Made by a program: the position numbers and the translations under genes. From positions 1 through 64,000 of the forward strand of contig JAUYEG010000014.1 of assembly GCA_030691505.1 (NCBI GenBank): DNA of 64,000 nucleotides. The letters run 5' to 3'. The stretch is from Bacillota bacterium (lineage in GTDB: Bacteria > Bacillota > Sulfobacillia > JAUYEG01). Each line of letters begins with the position of its first letter. Position 1 is the first letter of the stretch. The notes beneath the pieces were generated by a model that saw only the letters and a list, made by a program, of their open reading frames with translations, did no database searches and was not told where the DNA came from. Positions 34,611 to 43,365 of this stretch are shown piece by piece.

Positions 34611-35116
34611 GCACGCCGCGGCAACGCGGACCTGGACCGGGGAGCCGTGTGCGGTTTCGCAAGCCTGCCCGCAGGAACGACGTTTCGCGTCCTTTGCACG
34701 CGGACAAACGACCACCCCGCCCGCGCTGCGGCCTTGCCCCCGCGTGCCAGCGCACCCAACATGAACCGGGGAACGGGGCGCAACCGGTCGACCAGAACCC
34801 CCCACGGGGATTTTCGCGGGGCTCTGGGGGCGCCTGCCGGTGCCGGGCCGCCAGCCTCCGGGTAGCAGGCTCTGTAGTAGGCCGCCAAAGGCTCCTGCCG
34901 TGCCTCAATGAGTGTATGGTCAGCGCTTGTCAGCGTCGGCCACCCCGCGAGAGAGGAGTACACCGCAGTCAGCTCAACCACCGTTCGAGCGCAATGGGTG
35001 CACTCCCGGAGATGCGCTTCCACGCCTGCCGCCAGGACCTCCGGGAGATCCCCGTCCGCGTAGGGCTCAAGCAGGGGCGCCACTCTTGCGCAGTCGGTGC
35101 GATCCATTGTGCTCAC
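34538..35116 (-). CDS. Anti-sigma factor with N-terminal zinc finger
   Basis: 192 residues. The N-terminal zf-HC2 domain has C9 and the HLRECTHC zinc motif (H-x3-C-x2-C, about 35-42) followed by VVELTAVYSSL, the typical ZAS/anti-sigma layout. The C-terminal half is Arg-rich with no clear membrane segment, so it may act in the cytoplasm, or its membrane anchor may be lost. GTG 35116 overlaps the stop of the sigma gene (GTGA); ATG 35107 is an alternative start. Immediately downstream of its cognate sigma factor gene. Confidence 0.82.
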   Translation of the reverse strand: MSTMDRTDCARVAPLLEPYADGDLPEVLAAGVEAHLRECTHCARTVVELTAVYSSLAGWPTLTSADHTLIEARQEPLAAYYRACYPEAGGPAPAGAPRAPRKSPWGVLVDRLRPVPRFMLGALARGGKAAARAGWSFVRVQRTRNVVPAGRLAKPHTAPRSRSALPRRAWSLLARSAAIARRVTERGALALG

Positions 35117-35691
35117 TCTCCCCCCGATGTCGCATGCCGTAATCGCGTGCGCGCCCGGGATAGATGGCTCTTGACCGTACCCTGGGGCAGGTCGAGGATT
35201 CGGGCAATATGCCCGTGGCTGAGCCCGTCCACCGCCTTGAGGATAACCACGGCGCGCTGCACGGGGCTGAGCGACTGCATGGCAGCGGCAACCCGGCTGA
35301 GGCGTTCGCGGGCCATGACGGCCTGGGCCACCTGATCCACCCTGTCCCGTGCCCCGAACTCACCATCGCCATCTTGCCCGTTCACGCACACCTCGGCCTG
35401 ACCGATGCGTCTGCGGGCCGACAGGGCACTGAGACACAGGTTGAGCGCCACGCGACGCAGCCAGGGCCGCAAGGACGGCTGGGGTTGGAGCCGGGGAAGT
35501 GAAGTGATCAGGCGAGTGAAGACCTCCTGCGTCAGATCCATGGCCTCGTCGCGGACGCCGGTCATGCGCCAGCACAGTTTGAGGACGTACACGTAGTGCC
35601 GGTCGAGAAGAGCGCGATAGGCGTTTTCCGCACCATCCCGGCACAAGAGCACGAGGTCCCGGTCTGGCAGTACGGGCTCGCTGACGGACAC
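35113..35691 (-). CDS. ECF-type RNA polymerase sigma factor
   Basis: 192 residues from GTG 35691, with GGGAGGAG upstream. Region 2: GAENAYRALLDRHYVYVLKL...DEAMDLTQEVFTRL (the DxxQEVF signature); region 4: LSPVQRAVVILKAVDGLSHG, ARILDLPQGTVKSHLSRAR. The linker is longer than usual (VCVNGQDGDGEFGARDRVD). Coupled to a zf-HC2 anti-sigma gene, a DUF2953 gene and ytfJ, so the regulon may concern envelope or spore functions. It is divergent from plsY, with 274 bases between the two genes. Confidence 0.92.
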   Translation of the reverse strand: MSVSEPVLPDRDLVLLCRDGAENAYRALLDRHYVYVLKLCWRMTGVRDEAMDLTQEVFTRLITSLPRLQPQPSLRPWLRRVALNLCLSALSARRRIGQAEVCVNGQDGDGEFGARDRVDQVAQAVMARERLSRVAAAMQSLSPVQRAVVILKAVDGLSHGHIARILDLPQGTVKSHLSRARTRLRHATSGGE

Positions 35692-35888
35692 GTGTCACAG
35701 CACTCCTCCCGCTTCGTGTGAACTGGCGCGTCGCCCCTGCCGGCTGACCACTAATACAGACTAGCCGTCAATTGGTTGCGGCCTGTCGGCAGGAACATTC
35801 GACAAGGTCCCCTTTCGACCGCCGGCCCGCAGGTATCTACGGGCATCACGGAAATGGATGTCTTATGTGACCTCGGTTCGCGACCGGT

Positions 35889-35908
35889 AAGACTGATATA
35901 ATAGTCTT
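35889..35908 (+). promoter_or_regulatory. Extended -10 promoter inside an inverted repeat, upstream of plsY
   Basis: TGATATAAT (35894-35902) is an extended -10 element with a perfect TATAAT at 35897-35902. It is flanked by AAGACT (35889-35894) and AGTCTT (35903-35908), a perfect 6-bp inverted repeat, so a protein binding it would block the promoter. The -35 region is poor (TCGGTT-like), as is common with extended -10 promoters. The start would fall near 35909, followed by a small hairpin GCCGT-GTATAT-ACGGC. Confidence 0.6.
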
Positions 35909-35965
35909 GGCCGGGTAACCCAGCCGTGTATATACGGCCCGGCATCACCGGAAGGGGGGACCCGA

Positions 35966-36643
35966 ATGCTGAGCGCCGCGGTTTCCAGTTACCTCGTTGG
36001 ATCGTTTCCGACTGCCCACCTCCTGGCCAAGTGGCTTCGTAAGGTAGACATCCGCAAGGTCGGGGTCCGCAACATGGGTGCCCTGAACGCTTACCGGGTA
36101 CTCGGACCGTTCTGGGGTGTGACGACATTCTGTGTTGATGCCGGCAAGGGAGCCCTCGCCGTGGTGCTGGCCCAGGCCAACGGGCTTGGTGCGCAGGCTA
36201 TGGCGTTGTGCGGCGTGCTGGCCGTTGCCGGGCACAACTGGCCGGTCTTTGCCCGCTTTCGGGGGGGCAAGGGAGCAGCCACCGGTATCGGCGTAGTGGT
36301 AGCACTCGGCGGCGACGTGGTCCTATGGATGGTTGCCATAATCGGGCTCCTGTACTTGCTCACCCGCAACGTGTCGTTTGCGCTCGGGGTGACCTTCTTT
36401 GCCCTCCCGGTTATGTATCTGCAGGAAGGGCGCTCCGCGGAGGCCTCGGCGATGGCTCTTGGCATATTGGCCCTCATCGCCGTCAAGATGAAATCCTCAA
36501 TCAAGGATCTTCAGTACGCCAGCCAGGGGCGTGTTGCTTTGGTCCTCAGGTACCTCGCCTTTGGGGTACCGGCGGAGAAGGTCGCCGAACGCCGCGGCTG
36601 GGCCGGGGTGGGGGACACCGGCAGATCTGAAACGGAGCCCTAG
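35966..36643 (+). CDS. plsY: Glycerol-3-phosphate acyltransferase PlsY family protein
   Basis: Membrane enzyme transferring acyl from acyl-phosphate to glycerol-3-phosphate, the first step of phospholipid synthesis. 225 residues from ATG 35966 after GGAAGGGGGGACCCGA. Family motifs: YLVGSFPTAHLLAKW, VGVRNMGALNAYRVLG, DAGKGALAVVLAQ, GHNWPVFARFRGGKGAATG. Five or so hydrophobic segments are visible. Compared with orthodox PlsY the serine/asparagine motif (GS-x-N-x-G-A-T) reads NMGALNA, so it may be one of the divergent second copies found in Bacillota. A Gly/Glu-rich tail follows the last membrane segment. Confidence 0.87.
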   Translation: MLSAAVSSYLVGSFPTAHLLAKWLRKVDIRKVGVRNMGALNAYRVLGPFWGVTTFCVDAGKGALAVVLAQANGLGAQAMALCGVLAVAGHNWPVFARFRGGKGAATGIGVVVALGGDVVLWMVAIIGLLYLLTRNVSFALGVTFFALPVMYLQEGRSAEASAMALGILALIAVKMKSSIKDLQYASQGRVALVLRYLAFGVPAEKVAERRGWAGVGDTGRSETEP

Positions 36644-36665
36644 CCCAACCCATAGGTCTAGGGCT
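36636..36665 (+). terminator. Possible terminator overlapping the plsY stop
   Basis: AGCCCTAG (36636-36643) pairs with CTAGGGCT (36658-36665) over a 14-base loop. There is no U-tract, and the stop codon lies within the first arm, so this is a weak call. Confidence 0.3.
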
Positions 36666-36692
36666 TGGGCCCCGGGGAGCGGGAGGCTGCCT

Positions 36693-37859
36693 CTAGTCCT
36701 CGGCGGCGGCATTGGCGGCACGGTTCAGCATTTCTGGCGTCAGCCGTGTCATCAGCGTGGTCATCGCCTGGGCTGCGACCAGTGCGGACGAGAGACGCGC
36801 AAGAAGCTCAGGCCATGCGTCGGCCGGGCCATGGCTGTTCCCCGGCTCGATCCCGCACACCGCCAGGTACGCCGGGTCCGAGTGCAGTTCGCGGGCCATC
36901 TCCCCTCGTAGCAGGACCAACGCGATTTCCGCGTCGTCGGCCACCAGCCGTTTGTAGTAGGCTGCCAGCCGTCGTATTTCCTTGCCGTCGCCCTGCTTGT
37001 TGCGCGACAGGGCGTCAGTCGCGACGTCCACCGCCTCCATGGCCGCGAGGGTGAGCCGGGTTCGGAGCTCCCCCTGATTGGCGCGTTCTCCCACCTCCTC
37101 CATGTGCTGGGAGTACCGTATCCCGCAGAAAGGGTTGGCCACGCCGCATAGCTCCAGCCTGCGTGCGACTTCCTGGGCCGCGGCCCAGAGGCCCGCGCGG
37201 CCAGGCTGTACATCGCCGATCTGACAGAGCAGTACCAGGACGAGCCCGCACAGTCCGCGGAAAGCTTCCCGATCGGCCAGCGAGTAGATCCCGGTTGCCA
37301 CCGGGAGCGCGGCCCGGTTTCGCCCTTCACGGTCAGCGATGCCGACGAGACCGGAAAGCCTGCGCGTTAGCATTCGGAGCTGGAGTTCTGTTGCTCTTAG
37401 CCGTGCCATCCGGGCCTCGTGGCCGGCGAGGAATTCGCCCGAGCGTTTGCGGGCCGCGTCGAGAGCCCCCTGCGGATCGTGGAGGATCTGGGCAGACCGC
37501 AGTTCCCACAGTTGATCGTTCGTGGCTAGCTTGGCACGCCCCCATGGCGTGCTCAGCATCCGCTCAATTCTGACTCCGTAGAGTTGGGGGCGGTGGAGAT
37601 GAAGGACCACGCGTTGCGAGCCTTGCCAGAGGTATCGGGGGGGTGGACTGCCCATAGGGGGCGGGGTGACGACCACCAGCTCAAGATCTACGTCGGACGA
37701 AGGCGGGGACCCGATGGCCATGAGCCCCGTCGCGCTCGGAAACAGCGAACGCACCCGCGTCAGGGTCGCGTCGTCTATCGTGGCGGTCTCGCGGACCAGC
37801 GCTTCCGAGTCGGGCAGCCCATTTACCCTCCACACCTCACATCGAACGGCGGACGGCAT
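36693..37859 (-). CDS. Hypothetical protein with a nucleotidyltransferase-like N-terminus
   Basis: 388 residues from ATG 37859. Near residues 45-66 MAIGSPPSSDVDLELVVVTP resembles the GS-x(n)-SDxDL signature of minimal nucleotidyltransferase domains (GSxxxxDSDLDL type). The rest is mainly helical, with LRATELQLRMLTRRLSGL, a DREAFRGLCGLVLVLLCQIG segment and an Arg/Ala-rich C-terminus (AAQAMTTLMTRLTPEML), and could be a HEPN-like or substrate domain. Whether the second metal-binding carboxylate is present is unclear. Function is not recognised; nucleotide transfer is inference from a short motif only. Confidence 0.6.
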   Translation of the reverse strand: MPSAVRCEVWRVNGLPDSEALVRETATIDDATLTRVRSLFPSATGLMAIGSPPSSDVDLELVVVTPPPMGSPPPRYLWQGSQRVVLHLHRPQLYGVRIERMLSTPWGRAKLATNDQLWELRSAQILHDPQGALDAARKRSGEFLAGHEARMARLRATELQLRMLTRRLSGLVGIADREGRNRAALPVATGIYSLADREAFRGLCGLVLVLLCQIGDVQPGRAGLWAAAQEVARRLELCGVANPFCGIRYSQHMEEVGERANQGELRTRLTLAAMEAVDVATDALSRNKQGDGKEIRRLAAYYKRLVADDAEIALVLLRGEMARELHSDPAYLAVCGIEPGNSHGPADAWPELLARLSSALVAAQAMTTLMTRLTPEMLNRAANAAAED

Positions 37860-37889
37860 GCCTCCGCCGCGGTGGGTTTCCAGGTATTA

Positions 37890-38326
37890 TCCAGACTACC
37901 TCGTTCTTCCCTGCCGCTCTCCAGGGGTGTCGCTCGACTCACGCAAGATATCCGGCGCCTATTCCCAAAACTCCCACCGCGTGCCGGACCTTGCGGCGAA
38001 TCGCATCCCTGGGGTAAACGCGCTGGTAGAGGTCAATCTTGCGAGCCTCGGGCTCATGGCGGCCGGGGCCAACGGCAACCTGGTCAGGCTCGTCTTTGGG
38101 GATTTCCTGGCAAACGGTGTCGAGCTTTGGCGAAACGAATTTCAGGCATTTGGAGCGCCCCGGGGGCGTCGGCGTGGTTTTCGAGGCCGCCCTCTGCGGC
38201 GACGCCGGCCCGGTACGCCGGTTTCTGGCAGGACACGGTTTCGACGAGTATCCGAAGCAGTTCATGGGGCGGGAGCTCATGCGGCGAACGGTCATCTGCG
38301 TATTCAGCTTGCCTGGCGCTAACTGA
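37890..38326 (+). pseudogene. Frameshifted remnant resembling the C-terminus of an aminoglycoside-phosphotransferase-like protein
   Basis: Two plus-strand frames together read as one protein: the first with ALVEVNLASLGLMAAGANGN, LVRLVFGDFLANGVELWRNE and FQAFGAPRG, the second, from about 38160, with GVGVVFEAALCGDAGPVRR, FLAGHGFDEYPKQFMGREL and MRRTVICVF. The switch falls in the run CCCCGGGGG near 38158-38166, so a single-base indel (biological or a sequencing error) explains it. The last part resembles the end of APH-type phosphotransferases (RRFLAGYG...LM). The 5' portion is missing. The family call is tentative. Confidence 0.35.
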
Positions 38327-38566
38327 CACCCGGTCTTCTCGATGCGGGCAGCCCCAGTGCCGAGGTCTCAGGTGCGGCTGGAGAGCTAGCCAACCCCTCC
38401 CTTGGTGTCTGAAGGCGTCTGGAGGCAGGTGTTATCCTCCATGGGTTGAACTCTACCCCAACCCCTTAGGAGCGCGAAGTATGCCAAGCGGGTTGTCCTT
38501 GGGTTGGGTCGGGCATGGTTCGGGCCCGGGGCGGCGCTCAAGCGTGGATAATTGGGAGGTGCGCCA

Positions 38567-40207
38567 TTGCTGGATGTCATAATCGCCGGCGGCATGGTCC
38601 TTGACGGCACCGGCAACCCCTGGTTCAGGGCGGATGTAGGTATTGCCGGCGACCGGATCGCGTGCATCGGAAACCTGGACTCCGCCGAGGCGCGGCTGAC
38701 GATACGGGCCGCCGGCAAAGTGGTCTGTCCCGGATTTATCGACATCCACTCTCATTCGGATGGATCGCTGCTCCAGCACAATCTGGGGCTGGGCAGCCTT
38801 CGCCAGGGGCTCACGACCCAGGTTGTCGGCAACTGCGGGCATAGCCTGGCGCCCATCCGCGACCCCGATACCACACTCCCCAAGCTGGCCCGCGAGTGGG
38901 AGCTGGAGGATTTCGAACTGCGCTGGTCCGGGTTCGCGGAGTACCTTGAGTGCCACCAGCGCCGGGGTCTCGGAATCAACATTGCCCCTCTGGCAGGCCA
39001 CGGCACGATCCGCCGCTACGCGCTCGGACCGGAAGGGGCCGGCGGCGAGCGCAGCAAGGTAACGGCCACAGAGCAACTGGCGCTCGAACGCGAGGTGGCT
39101 GCGGCCATGGAGGCCGGGGCGTGGGGCCTCTCCACAGGCCTGGAATACCCGCCTGGGCGCAACGCGCGCATTGAGGAGATCATCGGGATGTGCCGGGTGG
39201 TTGCCCGGTACGGCGGCATCTACGCCACGCACATGCGTAGCGAGGGCCAGGCGCCCGGCATTGAGTGGCTGGGGGCGGTCCTGGAGGCCCTTGAGATCGG
39301 CGCGCGGGCCGGGGTTCCGGTCAACATCGCGCACCTCAAGGCGGACCAGCGGGACGCCTGGTGGAAGGCCCCGGTTGTCCTGCGCCTGCTTGAAGAGGCC
39401 AGGGCTCGTGGGGTCCAGGTCACCGCGGACGTGTACCCATATCCATTCGCCGCCGTCGGCTATCTGTACAGCGTTCTTCCGCCGCAGGCAGCCGAGGCGG
39501 GGGTTCCGGAACTGCTGATGACCCTCCGTGACCCTCAGCGAAGGATGGCCCTGCGCGAGCAGATCGACCGCGGCGTGCCGGAATGGACCAATCCCGCGAT
39601 CAGTTTCGGCTGGGGCGCGATCGGCATCGTCGAAACCCTGCACCCCGAGGACGTGGGCAAATCCGTCGAGGACCTTGCGGCCGAGCGTGGCGCCGATCCT
39701 TTTGCCGTATGTTTAGACCTGCTTCTCCAGGACGAGGGGCTGACCCGGTCCTCGGTCGGGGTCATGAGCGAGGACAATATCCGCCTTATGCTAAAGCACC
39801 CCCTGACAATGGTGTCCACCGACGGCACGACCGTGGACTCGTTCCCCAGCGCCGCGGAGCCCGGCTTCCCGCTGCGCAAGCTTCATCCGCGTTGCCTGGG
39901 CACCTACCCGCGCGTGCTGGGCAGGTACGTGCGTGAGGAGAGGCTGCTGCCCATCGGGGAGGCCGTACGGAAGTTCACCTCCATGCCCGCCGCGACGGTC
40001 GGGCTCCGCGACCGCGGGCTCCTCAGGGCGGGCATGTACGCCGATGTGGTGGTGTTTGACCCCGCCGTCATCGCCGAAACCGGCACGTTCGCCGACCCCC
40101 ACCGCAGCCCGGCCGGGATCGAGCACGTCCTGGTAAACGGGCAACTCGCGGTGACTGAGGGGCAGGCCACGCGAGCCCTGGCTGGGCGGGTGCTCCGGCG
40201 CAGCTGA
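38567..40207 (+). CDS. N-acyl-D-amino-acid deacylase (D-aminoacylase family)
   Basis: Zinc amidohydrolase that releases D-amino acids from N-acyl-D-amino acids. TTG 38567 follows GGGAGGT by six bases, which decides the start over TTG 38552. The 546 residues begin with the beta-sandwich (VIIAGGMVLDGTGNPWFRAD), then metal-binding DIHSHSDGSLL, VVGNCGHSLAP, WGLSTGLEYPPG, YATHMRSEG, VNIAHLKAD, VSTDGTTVDSFPS and the closing LRDRGLLRAGMYADVVVFDP, in the order of D-aminoacylases and related N-acyl-D-glutamate/aspartate deacylases. It precedes an oligopeptide ABC operon by 146 bases. Confidence 0.9.
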   Translation: MLDVIIAGGMVLDGTGNPWFRADVGIAGDRIACIGNLDSAEARLTIRAAGKVVCPGFIDIHSHSDGSLLQHNLGLGSLRQGLTTQVVGNCGHSLAPIRDPDTTLPKLAREWELEDFELRWSGFAEYLECHQRRGLGINIAPLAGHGTIRRYALGPEGAGGERSKVTATEQLALEREVAAAMEAGAWGLSTGLEYPPGRNARIEEIIGMCRVVARYGGIYATHMRSEGQAPGIEWLGAVLEALEIGARAGVPVNIAHLKADQRDAWWKAPVVLRLLEEARARGVQVTADVYPYPFAAVGYLYSVLPPQAAEAGVPELLMTLRDPQRRMALREQIDRGVPEWTNPAISFGWGAIGIVETLHPEDVGKSVEDLAAERGADPFAVCLDLLLQDEGLTRSSVGVMSEDNIRLMLKHPLTMVSTDGTTVDSFPSAAEPGFPLRKLHPRCLGTYPRVLGRYVREERLLPIGEAVRKFTSMPAATVGLRDRGLLRAGMYADVVVFDPAVIAETGTFADPHRSPAGIEHVLVNGQLAVTEGQATRALAGRVLRRS

Positions 40208-40353
40208 TGCCCTAGCCCGGATGTCCTACGGCCGCGTCGGACTCCGGTGATGGAGAGGGCTGTGAAAGGGTGTGCGGACTCCATAGTGATGGTCCGCGAG
40301 GTGCCGTAATATAGACCGAATGGTAAGTTCACTCGAAGGAGGAAGATTGAGGA

Positions 40354-41919
40354 ATGAAAACCCCCTGGTTGCGGTTGACAGCCGTGCTCGTACTGGTCAT
40401 GACCTTGATTGCCGGTCTCGCCGCAGGGTGCAGCAAGCCCGACCCAAAGAAGACCACACTAACCTATGCAATTACGTCAGAACTCGACGGGACGGACATC
40501 CAGCAGGTCTTCACGTCCAACATCATTCAGACGCTCGCCTCCCCGGCGATGGTCGTGCTGGACCTGGAGAACAAGAACGTGGTGCCCCAGCTCGCGAAGT
40601 CCGTGAAACTCGAGGGGAACTCGATCATAATGGAGTTCCCCGCCAATCTGAAGTTCGCGAACGGCAAGGCCTGCACGGGCGCGGACATCAAGGCCTCTAT
40701 CGAGCGGTATATCGAGATCAGCCCCTACAGCTCGGACTGGGGCGAGTTGGATCACATTGACGTCAATGGGCAAACGGTCACCCTGGTGTTCAAATCCCCG
40801 CCCGCTTACTTCATCGCCGTTCTGACCTCCGACTACTCGGGCATCGTGGACGTCGCCACGGCGAAGCAGGTCGGAGATGAGGCTTTCAACCGGAAGGTCG
40901 TCGGCGTTGGACCCTACCTGCTGACCGAGTGGGTCCAGGGATCGCATCTCACCTTCAAGCGCGATGCCGCTTATCAGGACTTCAAGCCCTTTGTGCAGAA
41001 CAAGGGCCCCTGGAAGTTCGAAACCGTTGTTGTCCGCGTGATACCCGATCACCTCACCCGAATCAGTGAACTTGAGGCGGGCAACGTGGACTACGTCGCC
41101 GAGGTCCCGCTCGAGTTTGTTGACCGCGTCGCCAACAACAGCAAGCTGACGTTGGTCAAGTCACCCGTCGCGGGGGAGTCCTACCTGCGTTTCAACACCG
41201 CGAAGGCCCCCTTCAACGACATCCGGTTCCGACAGGCGGTCAACTACGCAATCAACAAGGAAGAGATCAAGACAGCGCTAAAGAACACCGTTGAACCGAT
41301 CTATGGCCTGCTGTGTCCCGCACAGCTCTGCCATTCAGCTCAAACCGAGGCGGCCCTCAAGCAGGCTTTGTCGTACAACCAGCAAGAGGCCAAGGACTTG
41401 CTCGCCGAGATGGGGTACAAGGACACCAACGGCGACGGGATTCTCGAGAAGGGCGGCAAGCCACTCAAGTTGACCATCCTTACGACCCAGGACGTGGCGT
41501 CGCACAAGATGTCGGCCCCCGTGATCCAGCAGCAGCTCAAGCAGGTTGGGATCGACGTGGAGCTGCAGGAGCAGGGCCGTTCCTATGTGCGCGAGCTGGT
41601 CAACGCCGGCAACTTCGACATCGCCTTTGCCCGCTGGATGTGGCCGGACCCGGACATCTGGTACTACTCGTTCCACAGCTCCAACGCCAACCCAATCTGG
41701 TCCACGCCCGAACTCGACGCGATTCTCGACGGCGGACGGTCGATCATGAACATGGCGGAGAGGACCGCCAAGTACGCGGAGCTCTCTGAGGCCGTTGCCG
41801 GGGAAATGGCGATTGTCTCGCTGTTCTACGACTATAACTTCTCGGCTCACGTCAAGACCCTCACCGGGCTTCACCGTGCAGTCAGCGGTGAGACGTACTT
41901 CAACGACGCCGCCAAGTAA
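40354..41919 (+). CDS. Oligopeptide/dipeptide ABC transporter substrate-binding lipoprotein
   Basis: 521 residues from ATG 40354, with CGAAGGAGGAAG upstream. The signal peptide ends in the lipobox LAAGC, so the protein is anchored on the outer face of the membrane. Family SBP_bac_5: YAITSELDGTDIQQVFTSNI, LANFANGK-type strands, VVGVGPYLLTEWVQGSHLTF, RFRQAVNYAINKEEI and FDIAFARWMWPDPDIWYYSF. It carries the ligand-binding fold of peptide and nickel transport proteins. First gene of a five-gene importer operon; a large hairpin after it probably raises its expression over the rest. Confidence 0.93.
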   Translation: MKTPWLRLTAVLVLVMTLIAGLAAGCSKPDPKKTTLTYAITSELDGTDIQQVFTSNIIQTLASPAMVVLDLENKNVVPQLAKSVKLEGNSIIMEFPANLKFANGKACTGADIKASIERYIEISPYSSDWGELDHIDVNGQTVTLVFKSPPAYFIAVLTSDYSGIVDVATAKQVGDEAFNRKVVGVGPYLLTEWVQGSHLTFKRDAAYQDFKPFVQNKGPWKFETVVVRVIPDHLTRISELEAGNVDYVAEVPLEFVDRVANNSKLTLVKSPVAGESYLRFNTAKAPFNDIRFRQAVNYAINKEEIKTALKNTVEPIYGLLCPAQLCHSAQTEAALKQALSYNQQEAKDLLAEMGYKDTNGDGILEKGGKPLKLTILTTQDVASHKMSAPVIQQQLKQVGIDVELQEQGRSYVRELVNAGNFDIAFARWMWPDPDIWYYSFHSSNANPIWSTPELDAILDGGRSIMNMAERTAKYAELSEAVAGEMAIVSLFYDYNFSAHVKTLTGLHRAVSGETYFNDAAK

Positions 41920-41929
41920 GGTATGCGAG

Positions 41930-41977
41930 CGAGAGCGCAGGCCCCGGCTTGTTTGGGGCCGGCGGCCTGCGCTCTCG
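41930..41977 (+). terminator. Large hairpin between substrate-binding and hydrolase genes (attenuator or mRNA-stabilising stem)
   Basis: CGAGAGCGCAGGCC (41930-41943) pairs perfectly with GGCCTGCGCTCTCG (41964-41977), with an inner CCGGC/GCCGG pair, giving about 19 bp. No U-tract follows. Such stems after the first, binding-protein gene of ABC operons commonly allow partial readthrough or protect upstream mRNA. Confidence 0.65.
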
Positions 41978-42021
41978 GCTTCCCGGCAACGGCATCAGTC
42001 CGGAGGAAGGGCGATCAAGAC

Positions 42022-43365
42022 ATGAGCACAGGCAAGGAAGCAGAAGCCAGGATTGACTCGATCGTTAATGAGTATGTCTCGCCCGATGGCCCCGGCTTCT
42101 CGCTGCTCGTTGGACGTGACCGGCGGATCATCGTCAACAAGGGCTACGGCATGGCGGACGTGGAGAAGCGGATTCCGATGGCCGTGGATTCGCGGACGGT
42201 GATCGGCTCGGTCACCAAGCAGTTCACGGCGACGGCCGTGATGATGCTCAAGCACCGCGGGCTGCTCGATTACGACGAGTCCATCGCGCGCTTCTTCCCT
42301 GACTTTCCCGCGTACCGGGATCGGGTGTCCGTGCGTCACCTATTGCATCACTTGAGCGGTATCCCGGAGTACCTCACCGACGAGTTCTGGCAGGGGTCGG
42401 CGGACGGCCGTTACCCCGAGCTGAGGTCGGTTTTCGAGCTGATCAAGAGCATGGGCGACCTCGAGTTCGAGCCTGGGCGGCGATGGCGGTACTGCAACTC
42501 GGGGTACATCATGCTCGGCTCCATCATCGAGCAGGTATCGGGGCAGAGCTTCGCCAGCTTCATCAAGGCCCATATCTTTGACCCGCTGGGCATGGGCGAC
42601 TCGCTTGTCGGCGAGAACGACAATCGTGTTCCACGCATGGCCGTCGGGTACGAGTACACGGGCAAGACCGAATTCAAGCCGGCCCCCTGGCATTTCGTCG
42701 TCGTCGGGTGGGCGGACGGCAACATCATCTCCTGCGCCCAAGACCTTTTCACCTGGGGTCAGTCGCTCTACACCGACCGGCTGCTCCCCTACGAGGTCGC
42801 CGCCGAGGCTTTCGTGCCCTGCCGCCCGCTGGACCCGTCGTTCTCGCGCTATGGATTCGGGCACACAATCACCGAGCGCCGGGGGGTCCGCGAGATCCAC
42901 CACGGCGGTGGTACGCTCGGGTACACGACCTGGTTCACCCGCTTCCCGGACGAGAGGCTGACGATCGCGATGCTCTCCAATGCGGCCGGAATCGCCAACA
43001 CCGAGATCGCCGGCAGGATCGCCGAGCTGTTCATCGGCGAAAAGCTTGCCCCGCTGGCGGCTATCGCCCTGCCACCGTCCCAGATGGCCGAGAAGGCCGG
43101 CCGGTACAGCTCCGTGCCTCGCGGCAAGGAGATCTGGGCAGAGGTCAGGGTGGAGGCCGGTGAACTCGTGATCGAGGCGGATTTCCCGCCGCCGGGCGGC
43201 AAACGTTCGGTGTTGCTGCCGCTATCCCGGGACCTTTTCTGCGAAAACCGGCACACCGACAGCTACGTGCAGTTTGTGTGGCGCGACGGGGCCGTCGTGG
43301 GCCTCCGCTTGGTGACGGGCGGGGGGGTCATGAACTTCACGCGCGTGGACGATTCCGGTGCTTAA
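42022..43365 (+). CDS. Serine hydrolase of the class C beta-lactamase / D-aminopeptidase fold
   Basis: 447 residues from ATG 42022, after CCGGAGGAAGGGCG. The active-site motifs are SxxK in IGSVTKQFTATAVMM, YxN in WRYCNSGYIMLGSIIEQ, and HxG in EIHHGGGTLGYTTWF. There is no signal peptide. The C-terminal 120 residues (from AEKAGRYSSVPRGKE) form a beta-rich domain as in D-aminopeptidase DAP-type and EstB-type proteins. Being inside a peptide importer operon, 8 bases before the permease gene, it probably hydrolyses imported peptides or their D-amino ends; this role is inferred. Confidence 0.85.
   Translation: MSTGKEAEARIDSIVNEYVSPDGPGFSLLVGRDRRIIVNKGYGMADVEKRIPMAVDSRTVIGSVTKQFTATAVMMLKHRGLLDYDESIARFFPDFPAYRDRVSVRHLLHHLSGIPEYLTDEFWQGSADGRYPELRSVFELIKSMGDLEFEPGRRWRYCNSGYIMLGSIIEQVSGQSFASFIKAHIFDPLGMGDSLVGENDNRVPRMAVGYEYTGKTEFKPAPWHFVVVGWADGNIISCAQDLFTWGQSLYTDRLLPYEVAAEAFVPCRPLDPSFSRYGFGHTITERRGVREIHHGGGTLGYTTWFTRFPDERLTIAMLSNAAGIANTEIAGRIAELFIGEKLAPLAAIALPPSQMAEKAGRYSSVPRGKEIWAEVRVEAGELVIEADFPPPGGKRSVLLPLSRDLFCENRHTDSYVQFVWRDGAVVGLRLVTGGGVMNFTRVDDSGA

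Noticed and set aside
34031-35335. 434-codon plus-strand frame opposite DUF2953, anti-sigma and sigma genes
   Set aside because: Pro/Arg-rich without structure, while the minus-strand frames have clear sigma region 2/4 and zinc-finger motifs.
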